Shown piece after piece: positions 1 to 6,594 of a stretch of 64,000 nt of DNA; the first letter of the stretch is position 1, and each line of letters begins with the position of its first letter. The notes below the pieces were generated by a model, which was not told where the DNA came from, did not search any database, and saw only the letters and a list, made by a program, of their open reading frames with translations. Both the position numbers and the translations under genes were made by a program. The stretch is taken from NCBI GenBank assembly GCA_965230225.1, contig CBDDKM010000006.1, positions 434,001-498,000 on the forward strand, in the 5' to 3' direction. This stretch comes from CALSMU01 sp965230225. Its GTDB lineage: Bacteria > Bacteroidota > Bacteroidia > Flavobacteriales_D > Parvicellaceae.

Positions 1-768
1 ACTCAGTTCAATTAGTTGTCTTGTGGAGGTATTATCTCTAAAAAAATGGAGTGGAGGTTTGATTTTTGGATTGTGCACCCTTCCCGGAGGAATAAATTCT
101 TTGTACTTATTTTCTATTTGGATCCACCAATTAGTTATTCTTTTATCTTCTTTTATAAGGGTTAAAAGTTTTCTAATTGTTTTTTTAAAACATAGATCGC
201 AGTTTCCTTGATGTTCGGATAATTTTAGATTGAACTCTTGTTGGAGCCACCAACTGTTTATTTGTTCTTTATTAGTCGGTAACCAAGAAATTAATGGGTA
301 GATATGTCTTTCATTCTTTTTTCTAACTCTGTCTATTTCATCTACCCTTATTCCAATTGCTGTTTTGTAATCTTTATTTTTCCAACCGATTGATCTAGCG
401 TAAGCAATGATTGCTCTAGTTTTTAGTTCTCTTGTACAGCAAGGGTTTTTTACATTTGGAATTCCATGTTTAGCGATCATAGCTTCAAATGGCTCTCCGT
501 TTCTTGACGCGTTTTTAAAATCGACTACTTTTGCTGATACACCTTTTCCATATGCTTTATTGGTAATAGCTTCTATCCACACAACACCCAAATTCCATTT
601 TACATCACATTCGTTGACAAATTGAAGTGTTTCCTCGCGCTCCTTTCCTGTATTGGCAAACACAATTAAAAATTCATATTTATCAGATAGTTTTTTTATC
701 ATTTGATAGGTCATATAGGCAGAGGTTTTTCCTCCTGAAAATCCAATTAAAATCTTTTCTTTTTTCAT
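1..768 (-). CDS. Phosphoadenosine phosphosulfate reductase-like protein (phage-type), partial
   Basis: Reading frame on the minus strand from an ATG at 766-768 that stays open to the left edge (256 codons), so the C-terminus lies outside the window. The N-terminal PP-loop SGGKTS (residues 11-16) binds ATP in the PAPS-reductase/N-type ATP pyrophosphatase family. A VFANTGKEREET segment follows, with a CCTRELK motif at about residues 110-116 and a CDLC pair at 190-193. This cysteine pattern is seen in the small PAPS-reductase-like proteins carried by phages and mobile elements rather than in assimilatory CysH. The substrate is therefore unknown; nucleotide or DNA sulfur chemistry is a guess. A short hairpin (785-800) sits in its leader. 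Family assignment is good, function is open. Confidence 0.8.
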   Translation of the reverse strand, partial: MKKEKILIGFSGGKTSAYMTYQMIKKLSDKYEFLIVFANTGKEREETLQFVNECDVKWNLGVVWIEAITNKAYGKGVSAKVVDFKNASRNGEPFEAMIAKHGIPNVKNPCCTRELKTRAIIAYARSIGWKNKDYKTAIGIRVDEIDRVRKKNERHIYPLISWLPTNKEQINSWWLQQEFNLKLSEHQGNCDLCFKKTIRKLLTLIKEDKRITNWWIQIENKYKEFIPPGRVHNPKIKPPLHFFRDNTSTRQLIELS

Positions 769-1285
769 AATTTTGATTTGACATAGGCGCATTATCGCCT
801 TTAAAAATTCTTTTTTATTTTATCAGCAAAGCGAGAGTTGTAATTGGTTTTAGCATCAAGGGCAAGGCGGAAAAAAGGGGAGGGACCCCGAAGGGGATAC
901 CGCTTTTTTATGAATTGTTCTATATACCCTTTATGCTAAAATCCCCTAATCGGGCACGCCCGCCCGATTGATAAGGGGAAAATGGAAACTATCTTGGCTG
1001 AGTAAAAGAAAAGAGAATGCGCTTCCAAACGGAGCAGTCTAAAGCGGTAACTTTTACATTGTGGAGATAAAACACCTGACATGACAGATTGTCTAATCAA
1101 GGCTTGCGAACGAACATGTATCACCGTTCGCAACATGAAAACGTTTTCACCTTTTTCTAGTATCAATCTATACTTAAAATCTTATTTTCCAGCATTTTAG
1201 CCTTAAAACTGCCATTTTGACACCCACCACAAAAATTATAGATGATTTGCTTACTAAATATTTCTTATCTTTACAAAAAAATTAC
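769..1285. other. Structured non-coding stretch with several strong hairpins
   Basis: About 500 bases with no convincing gene. Visible structures: AGGCG/CGCCT at 785-800; GCGG (867-870) pairing with CCGC (900-903) around an inner CCCC-GAA-GGGG stem and followed by six T, which fits a terminator on the plus strand; a perfect 8-bp dyad AATCGGGC/GCCCGATT (948-955 and 962-969), extended by CCCCT/AGGGG (943-947 and 974-978) across a four-base bulge; and a 9-bp dyad TTGCGAACG/CGTTCGCAA (1104-1112 and 1125-1133). The GC-rich hairpins stand out against the AT-rich surroundings. Possible roles are transcription ends, a structured RNA or an old recombination junction. The sequence does not decide between these. 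Confidence 0.5.
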
Positions 1286-1711
1286 ATGAAAAATATAATA
1301 CTCCCTATGTTCCTGATAATCAGCTTATTAGGATGCAGAAAAGAAGGTTGCACAGATGTTTTGGCAACCAATTACGACGCTAACGCAAAGAAAGACAATG
1401 GTTTATGTGAATATGAAGCTAATTTGGTTTTTTGGTACGATCAAAGCGTAATGGATTTTTTGGTTAATGATGGAGCAACATCATTATATTTTTATATTGA
1501 TGGAACTTTAGAGGAAACGATCCCTTTAACCGTTTGGTGGACATCAGCACCTCATTGTGATGAAAATGGGGCTATTAATGTGAAAATAAATATGGGTAAG
1601 AATAATACAGATGTTTCCAGAATTGAGGTTTATGACCAAACAGGTTGGAAGTATTACGATTTTAATGCTGAATATTCAGGAGGTGGCTGTACACCTTTGA
1701 GGTTGCAATAA
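1286..1711 (+). CDS. Small secreted lipoprotein with a cysteine-rich GCTDxxATNYD motif
   Basis: 141 residues. The ATG at 1286 is chosen over an upstream in-frame start at 1217 because it places a lipoprotein signal (hydrophobic stretch ending LLGC) at the N-terminus. TATCTTTA, close to the Bacteroidota -7 consensus, lies shortly upstream. After the lipid-anchored cysteine comes GCTDVLATNYDANAKKDNG, a short motif found near the N-termini of many Bacteroidota surface proteins. The remainder is an unrecognised, probably beta-rich domain with late cysteines (CDENG and GGGCTP). It is followed by a clear terminator. It is likely anchored to the membrane facing the periplasm or outside. No function can be assigned. 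Confidence 0.75.
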   Translation: MKNIILPMFLIISLLGCRKEGCTDVLATNYDANAKKDNGLCEYEANLVFWYDQSVMDFLVNDGATSLYFYIDGTLEETIPLTVWWTSAPHCDENGAINVKINMGKNNTDVSRIEVYDQTGWKYYDFNAEYSGGGCTPLRLQ

Positions 1712-1731
1712 ATAATTAATAAACAATTTTT

Positions 1732-1762
1732 AAAGCGAATCATTTGGTGGTTCGCTTTTTTT
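1732..1762 (+). terminator. Rho-independent terminator after the small lipoprotein gene
   Basis: An AAGCGAA/TTCGCTT stem with an 11-base loop is followed by a run of T. It lies 20 bases after the stop codon. Confidence 0.85.
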
Positions 1763-1777
1763 GTTTAGTTTTGTTGA

Positions 1778-1797
1778 ACGGCACTGCCGTATTTTTT
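1778..1797. terminator. Second small hairpin with T-run
   Basis: ACGGC-ACT-GCCGT followed by ATTTTTTT. It could act as a backup terminator on the plus strand. Confidence 0.45.
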
Positions 1798-1814
1798 TAG
1801 TTCTTTACTTGTCC

Positions 1815-1839
1815 TATAATTAATATTATGTTAAATAGC
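1815..1839 (+). repeat. 25-bp direct repeat, left copy
   Basis: Matches the copy at 4355-4379 in 22 of 25 positions. The last 14 bases (TTATGTTAAATAGC) are identical. The two copies bound a 2,540-bp period that contains the wHTH-like gene and the HEPN-like operon. Confidence 0.7.
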
Positions 1840-1852
1840 CGGAAAACTTTCT

Positions 1853-1860
1853 TATCTTTG
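1853..1860 (+). promoter_or_regulatory. Candidate Bacteroidota -7 box
   Basis: TATCTTTG fits TAnnTTTG exactly. It lies nine bases before the ATG at 1869, so the transcript would have almost no leader. Confidence 0.45.
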
Positions 1861-1868
1861 GGGATGTT

Positions 1869-2132
1869 ATGACTATTGAAGAATTTGATAAAAGATTTGG
1901 ATTCATTTTGAGACATGACATTGACTCAAAAGAAAACTATGAGAAGATTAAAGAGTTCCACTGCAAAAATAATTCTGACATGAAAAACGATCCTAAAGAG
2001 AATCTGCAGCAACTACCTTGGCTGAATCGCTTTCTGAAGAAATTGTGGAATCAATATTACTATCAAGCTCTTTGTGTTCTTTTGATAGTTGGTCAATTGT
2101 ATTGTTCAATTCGTCTATCTCTTTGTTTTTAG
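1869..2132 (+). CDS. Possible truncated gene; 5' end only looks protein-like
   Basis: An 87-codon frame. The first ~40 residues (beginning MTIEEFDKRFGF) are polar and look like a normal protein start, and a -7 box sits just upstream. From about 1993 the frame only mirrors the oppositely oriented gene that ends there, and its composition becomes cysteine/leucine-rich. The simplest reading is the 5' remnant of a gene cut off at a junction near 1985-1995. A short real gene overlapping its convergent neighbour is the alternative. No family recognised. Confidence 0.25.
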   Translation: MTIEEFDKRFGFILRHDIDSKENYEKIKEFHCKNNSDMKNDPKENLQQLPWLNRFLKKLWNQYYYQALCVLLIVGQLYCSIRLSLCF

Positions 2133-2487
2133 AGTATATTCTTTCTGTTGAAAAAACATTGTAGATAAAAGATAGTACAGCTATGACACCAATAATTATT
2201 TTCCAATAATCTTTTTTAGGCTTCACAAGGGATTCTTTATACGCTTCCCAATTCGAATCAAATTTAGTAGCTGCTATTGCCCCTTCTTTAGTCAAAGAGA
2301 AATTAAAATCTTTCTCATGTTTGAATGCGTCACACTGTTTGAAGTATTCTACTAGAACTAAATAGTCTTCACCTGAAATTGCATCATGAAATCTTATACG
2401 GCTTATGTCTGCCGATTTAACATCATAGGAATAAAGAGCCGATATGGCATCATTTATATAGTCTTGTTTATTGCACCGTAAAGCCAT
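1993..2487 (-). CDS. Membrane-anchored protein with putative winged-helix N-domain and coiled coil
   Basis: 164 residues. Residues 1-80 look like a small alpha/beta or winged-helix domain (LTKEGAIAATKF resembles the wing/helix end of such folds, a weak call). About 95-113 is a single membrane helix, and 115-150 is a heptad-like coiled coil. The C-terminus is polar. It has its own promoter (TAGATTTG at 2504-2511) and is divergent from the TIGR04255-like operon across an array of dyad repeats. It may sense or regulate that operon, or be the membrane partner of it. Function unknown. Confidence 0.65.
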   Translation of the reverse strand: MALRCNKQDYINDAISALYSYDVKSADISRIRFHDAISGEDYLVLVEYFKQCDAFKHEKDFNFSLTKEGAIAATKFDSNWEAYKESLVKPKKDYWKIIIGVIAVLSFIYNVFSTERIYSKNKEIDELNNTIDQLSKEHKELDSNIDSTISSESDSAKVVAADSL

Positions 2488-2503
2488 ATTCAGTTTTTAT
2501 CCC

Positions 2504-2511
2504 CAAATCTA
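2504..2511 (-). promoter_or_regulatory. -7 box of the wHTH-like membrane gene
   Basis: Read on the minus strand it is TAGATTTG, an exact TAnnTTTG match, 17 bases before the start codon at 2487. Confidence 0.6.
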
Positions 2512-2540
2512 ACAACCCCAGGAAACAAAAAGTAGATTTT

Positions 2541-2642
2541 GGGTATTCCTACCCTGAAATTGGGTGATACTACCCTATTGTTTATTACCCTACCAAAATC
2601 AGGTATACGTATTTCTACGTAAAAAAAGGGTGTTATCACCCT
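2541..2642. promoter_or_regulatory. Array of GGGT-N6-ACCC operator-like dyads
   Basis: Three perfect dyads: 2541-2554, 2562-2575 and 2628-2641, each followed by T. There is an extra ACCCT half-site at 2587-2591 and a doubled TACGTA (2606-2611 and 2616-2621) between them. The first two start 21 bp apart (two helical turns). The array fills the space between two divergent promoters, as expected for cooperative binding by an autoregulator. Confidence 0.65.
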
Positions 2643-2673
2643 GTATTTTGTGTCAAAAAAAACAATGAATTTA

Positions 2674-2692
2674 AAAATTAGCACTAATTTTG
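2674..2692 (+). promoter_or_regulatory. Promoter -7 box within a perfect palindrome
   Basis: AAAATTAG-CA-CTAATTTT (2674-2691) is a perfect 8-2-8 palindrome. Its right arm forms the -7 box TAATTTTG (2685-2692). The ATG at 2697 follows four bases later, so the operon mRNA is predicted to be leaderless. Confidence 0.6.
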
Positions 2693-2696
2693 CGGC

Positions 2697-3443
2697 ATGA
2701 GTATTACTCGTAAATACAAAACTCCCCCACTTATTGAAGCTTTGTGTGAATTCAGGTTTAAAAAATCCGATATAGATTACACATATATAAAGGAGGAATT
2801 TACTAAGTCATTAGAGAATGATTATCCTAAAAAAAAGACTAGGAAAAATATTGATATAGTTCTTCGTAAAAAAGACAATGAAACTACTCAGACATTGGAA
2901 CAAACTGAAGGATTAGTACAGTTTAGTAATAACGAAGAGACATCATTAGTACAGATTGGAGAAAATCTATTAGCCGTTAATCAATTACGCCCTTATGATT
3001 CTTGGGAATGCTTTGAGCCAATAGTATTTAATAGGCTTAATGAATATATTGACATTGCTAAGCCAAATGAAATTGAAAAAGTTTCAGTTAGATATATAAA
3101 TAGGATTGACCTGAAGCTAGAGAAGAACGAGAATTTAACTTCTTATATTAAATATAGTGTATTGATACCTTCAGGTATTAGTTCTACATTAGCTAGTATT
3201 GATATAAGGACTGAACACATGTACAATAATAACAATGATGTCTTAGCAATATCATTCAAAAACATAAAAAACAATTTACCCAACACAATATCTTTGGCTT
3301 TAGACTTTACCTATGTATTGCTTAACACTAAAAATGTTGATATAAACAATATAAGAAGTCGTGTTAAAGTAGCTCATTTAAACATGAATGAAGCTTTTGA
3401 AGCTATGATAACTGATAAATGTAGAGAGCAGTTTAATATATGA
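2697..3443 (+). CDS. TIGR04255 family protein
   Basis: 248 residues. The N-terminal KYKTPPLIEALCEFRF is the hallmark opening of the TIGR04255 family, which is sporadically distributed and uncharacterised. The length (~250) is normal for it. No signal peptide or membrane helix, so cytoplasmic. First gene of a three-gene operon. Its stop overlaps the next start (ATGA at 3440-3443), pointing to translational coupling and a shared complex. The operon context (HEPN-like last gene, palindromic promoter, divergent wHTH-like gene) suggests a toxin-antitoxin or defence role, which is inference. Family call fairly sure. Confidence 0.75.
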   Translation: MSITRKYKTPPLIEALCEFRFKKSDIDYTYIKEEFTKSLENDYPKKKTRKNIDIVLRKKDNETTQTLEQTEGLVQFSNNEETSLVQIGENLLAVNQLRPYDSWECFEPIVFNRLNEYIDIAKPNEIEKVSVRYINRIDLKLEKNENLTSYIKYSVLIPSGISSTLASIDIRTEHMYNNNNDVLAISFKNIKNNLPNTISLALDFTYVLLNTKNVDINNIRSRVKVAHLNMNEAFEAMITDKCREQFNI

Positions 3444-3937
3444 TACCTATTATTGCCATAAATGCCCACCCTGATGTAACTGATGTAAGAATAGAATGCG
3501 TAGCTATTCATGATCAAAACATTTCAAAATATTCTGGTGAAACTAATCATTCAGTATTTGAAGGCGCTTCAATAAATTCAAAAACCATATTTGAATTAAG
3601 TTCAACAGCGTTAAAGGAGAATATATCGAGCTTTTTAGGAAATATAAATCTTGGAGATGATGAGTTGGATTTTTTAATACGTGAGTATAAATGGCTTAAT
3701 GAAATCAAGAAAATTGAACATAGCATTCATGACTACGTTTCAATATCATCTGTGGAATTATGCTTATTTAAGGATATAGATGAAGATTTCGAAGTACTTA
3801 ATATTATTTGCAAAACTGATGTTGAAGTTGAAGATGCATTAGATACTGAGGATAAGTTTTTCAATGAGGTTTTTGTTGAGTTATATGATCTTTCAGATGG
3901 TAAAATTAATTTTCGCATAGAATCTAATGCCATTTAA
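3440..3937 (+). CDS. Unknown cytoplasmic protein in HEPN-like operon
   Basis: 165 residues, acidic, no signal peptide or membrane segment. It starts inside the stop of the TIGR04255-like gene and ends 11 bases inside the next gene, so the three are almost certainly co-translated. The N-terminal MIPIIAINAHPDVTDVRIE reads as a beta strand-rich beginning, and the C-terminal third is very acidic. No family recognised. As the middle gene of a tight operon it may be the neutralising partner or a bridging subunit. Confidence 0.7.
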   Translation: MIPIIAINAHPDVTDVRIECVAIHDQNISKYSGETNHSVFEGASINSKTIFELSSTALKENISSFLGNINLGDDELDFLIREYKWLNEIKKIEHSIHDYVSISSVELCLFKDIDEDFEVLNIICKTDVEVEDALDTEDKFFNEVFVELYDLSDGKINFRIESNAI

Positions 3938-4280
3938 TTGGGGGGAATATATCACTATTGGAGAGAGGTTGAAGAATTCCACCGAAGAGGTTGATTTAAG
4001 GGTTTCAGTAAGTAGAGGTTACTATGGAGTATATCATAAGACTAGAATAAAACTAGGGTTTATGTCTGAATCTTACATTCCTCATGAAACCCTGATAAAA
4101 AAACTTAAACAAAATGAAAACATGGTAAATGGCAAAAGATTGTCATCCATGTTAGAAACTCTAAAACAGAAAAGAGTTGACGCAGATTATAAATCTAGAG
4201 CGTCAATAAATAAAGTTTATTGTAATGATTTTTGGGCAAGAATTAAGAGGTATTTGGAAACCATAGAAGAAGAAGATTAA
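3927..4280 (+). CDS. HEPN-domain protein (putative RNase toxin)
   Basis: 117 residues, all-helical appearance. SVSRGYYGVYHKTRI around residues 28-41 matches the HEPN signature, with R30 and H37 forming the Rx4-6H catalytic motif (six residues between). HEPN proteins of this size are commonly metal-independent RNases in toxin-antitoxin and defence systems, or RNA-binding partners. It starts inside the preceding gene (11-bp overlap) and ends the operon. No terminator is obvious. Downstream (4355-4379) lies the second 25-bp direct repeat. Activity as a toxin is inferred from family and context. Confidence 0.7.
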   Translation: MPFNWGEYITIGERLKNSTEEVDLRVSVSRGYYGVYHKTRIKLGFMSESYIPHETLIKKLKQNENMVNGKRLSSMLETLKQKRVDADYKSRASINKVYCNDFWARIKRYLETIEEED

Positions 4281-4354
4281 TACCTTATTTGTCAAGTAAA
4301 AACCGTAATATTACCCCTCTCCTGTTCCAAACTGTCAAACAGATTCTCTGTCTG

Positions 4355-4379
4355 TATAACGAATTTTATGTTAAATAGC
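4355..4379 (+). repeat. 25-bp direct repeat, right copy
   Basis: 22 of 25 positions match 1815-1839, including the identical 14-base end TTATGTTAAATAGC. It lies 75 bases after the HEPN-like gene. Confidence 0.7.
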
Positions 4380-4538
4380 GACTTTTAAAAGATAAACTTC
4401 TCCTAATTATCATGTTGAATTTGATCCCGATAATTGAAACTGTTTATTTGATAAGAATTTAATTAATACCACCCTAAAAACCGAAATATCCAAAAGTCAC
4501 ATTTCTTTTATTAGATTTGACAGCAACACTTTTTTATT

Positions 4539-4904
4539 ATGACAACAAAAGAAAAACTAAATAGATGTGAAGAAGTATTTGGTACAATGGGAAAGAATGT
4601 CCTTGAATCAATTGAAGATATGACCCCACGAACGGTTAACCATGTTCATGATTACTTTGCCAATGACCTTTATGCTGATCCAACACTTTCAGCTAAAACC
4701 AGAGAACTTTGTGTCATTTCTATTATTGCAGCTCAAGGTGGTTTAGACAAACCGTTAGAAGTTCATATTAGAACAGCTCTTAACCAAGGGGTCACAAAAG
4801 AAGAAATTATAGCTGTATTAGAAACTGTTGGTTCATATGCAGGTATGCCAAAATCAATTTCTGGTTTACTAGTGGCTAAAAGAGTTTTTGAAGAGAAAAG
4901 TTAA
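4539..4904 (+). CDS. Carboxymuconolactone decarboxylase family protein
   Basis: 121 residues, a single CMD domain of typical length. Recognisable family pattern: RELCVISIIAAQGG, then HIRTALNQGVTKEEI and a C-terminal YAGMPKSISG. The family includes gamma-carboxymuconolactone decarboxylase and AhpD-like peroxidase partners. The AhpD CxxC pair is missing: the only cysteines are outside the catalytic position, so an AhpD role is unlikely. Cytoplasmic. It stands alone, 160 bases downstream of the 25-bp repeat. Substrate unknown. Confidence 0.8.
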   Translation: MTTKEKLNRCEEVFGTMGKNVLESIEDMTPRTVNHVHDYFANDLYADPTLSAKTRELCVISIIAAQGGLDKPLEVHIRTALNQGVTKEEIIAVLETVGSYAGMPKSISGLLVAKRVFEEKS

Positions 4905-5056
4905 GTCGTTCCACAGACCTCTGCTAACACGCAGTTGTATTGTGCGAATATAATTTCCTTTTTTAATAATTAAAAACTACCTCTCCCCTTTCCATTCCTG
5001 ATTCGAAAAGATTTGATCTTGTTCAAAATCAACAAATCCTATAATCAGGATCAAAA

Positions 5057-5635
5057 CTACCCTACACTTTCTTTACTGCGTTCCATTTTTAAGTAAGCGC
5101 TTGGAGACATACCAGTTTCGCGTTTAAAGGCTGTGTTGAAGGATGATTTTGATTTAAATCCCACGTCGTAGCCAATTCCTTCTATGGATAGTTTCTCGGC
5201 AGTTTCAGCTACCAGCATTTCTTTTGCTAAATCAATTCTAAAACCATTAATGTAATGGTTAAAGGATCGATTAAACCCTTGATTAATCACTATGGAAAGG
5301 TACTTTGAATTGGTATTCATTTTTTTTGCCAACTCCCAAATAGTAAGCGTTTCATCCAAAAATATTTTTTCTTCATGCATTAATTGCTCAAGCATAGTCT
5401 TTAATTCACTAAACACATTTTCATCAAGCTTTTTAGGGGCAGTTTTAGTTGAGTCCTCCTCTACTTCCAAACCTATTACTTCTTCTGATTCCTTTTTCAG
5501 TTCTTTCAAGGCCAAAATTGGTTGTAGAGAGTGAATGCCAAGATAGACGATATAAAAGAGGGTGAAAACATTTAGCAGAAAGTTAATGCTCCAGTGCAAT
5601 TCGAACCAGTACACGGCAGTATACACTTCTATCAC
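5057..5635 (-). pseudogene. Truncated membrane AraC-type transcription regulator
   Basis: 192 codons, nominal GTG start at 5635. The C-terminal ~95 residues are a full AraC helix-turn-helix pair (IWELAKKMNTNSKYLS and the conserved GYDVGFKSKSSFNTAFKRETG). Before it stands one membrane helix (FLLNVFTLFYIVYLG) and an acidic linker. Bacteroidota regulators with this end normally have six to eight membrane helices. Here only the last survives, and upstream the DNA reads as a T9SS adhesin on the other strand. It is therefore best seen as a 5'-truncated gene, although a short membrane-tethered regulator could still be made. Confidence 0.6.
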
Positions 5636-6289
5636 GGGTTGCGATAGTACATTATTACCAACTTAATCGTTGAAGATGAGATCACTAACAATTTGGAAGT
5701 ATCTATTTGTTACGGAGACAGTTATTATGCAGGCGGAGAGTACCAAACTATATCGGGAGTTTATTCAGATACCTTAACCTCAGTATTTGGTTGCGATAGT
5801 ATTGTACACACCGATATAACAGTGAATCAACCAACCGAATCAATTATTAATCATACCATTTGCCCCGGAGACACTTACTTTTTTAATGGGGAAGAACTTA
5901 CAACGGAGGGCATTTATACATCAATTCTCACCTCTGAAAGCGGTTGTGATTCATTAATTACATTGAATTTGTATATCGGTGAAAATGGTGAAAACTGTTG
6001 TACTTCTGTAGTGTTTGCTCCTAATTGCTTTACTCCTAATAATGATGGTGTTAATGATGTCTTTAGAGTGTCTGGAGATTGTATTGAAGAAATAGAGTTA
6101 CTTATTTTTAACCGTTGGGGGAACTTGATATTTACATCTACCTCTCTTCAATTAGGTTGGGATGGGAGAACTCTCACTGGGATAATTGCACCAGATGGAG
6201 TTTATGTATACTTACTCAAATATAAAAGCATCGAAAAGTCCAAGTATAGATGGGTAGAAAAACGAGGGCACGTTACTCTTTTCAGGTAA
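5598..6289 (+). pseudogene. Remnant of a T9SS type B-sorted adhesin (frameshifted, 5'-truncated)
   Basis: The readable part has three repeat units with the pattern YTS-LTS-GCDS (QYTAVYTSITGCDS from 5607, then GVYSDTLTSVFGCDS, then GIYTSILTSESGCDS). It ends with a full gliding-motility-associated C-terminal domain (APNCFTPNNDGVNDVF, FNRWGNLIF, GWDGRT, APDGVYVYLL), the type B signal for T9SS export. Continuing the repeat from 5648 into 5651 needs one extra base, so there is a one-base deletion near 5649. There is no signal peptide. The 5' end was lost at the junction with the AraC remnant. The ORF from the TTG at 5693 is the intact tail. Confidence 0.65.
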
Positions 6290-6317
6290 ACTTGTTTGAC
6301 ATACCTAAAACCTAAGT

Positions 6318-6352
6318 CCCTCTCTTGCATATTTGTTTAGAGAGGGCTTTTT
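6318..6352 (+). terminator. Terminator after the T9SS type B remnant
   Basis: CCCTCTC (6318-6324) pairs with GAGAGGG (6340-6346), followed by CTTTTT. The remaining ~240 bases to the next gene (6595) show nothing recognisable. Confidence 0.8.
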
Positions 6353-6594
6353 CAGGGGCAAAATTGTTTTACTATTTAAACATACTGAAGGTGAGTTTTG
6401 CGGTGAAAAGTACTAAAGGCTTTATAAAATAGACGGGAATGGATGTAGGGATAATACAGTTAAACACTGCGTATTTCAGTTTTTTTAAGCTTAGATTGAT
6501 CTTTTGAAAGAACTTTACTTCTCCCCTTTCCTATTCTATATTATAGATCGATATTCTTAAAATGAAAAATCAACAATTTAATTATCCGATCATG

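Noticed and set aside
936..1166. 76-codon minus-strand ORF in the hairpin cluster
   Set aside because: It only reads through the palindromic GC-rich DNA, its composition (many Arg, Ser, Cys) is unlike neighbouring proteins, and there is no promoter or start context.
2490..2684. 64-codon minus-strand ORF
   Set aside because: It covers the operator array; the repeated GGGT/ACCC dyads explain the open frame better than coding does.
1815..4379. Integron attC sites
   Set aside because: The end GTTAAAT fits the core site formally, but no matching left arm or paired stem of attC size was found at either copy, and no integrase lies in the window. Kept only as a direct repeat.
4970..6560. Recurring CTCCCCTTTCC strings (near 4981 and 6521) as a repeat family
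   Set aside because: Only about a dozen pyrimidine-rich bases are shared and the flanks do not align.
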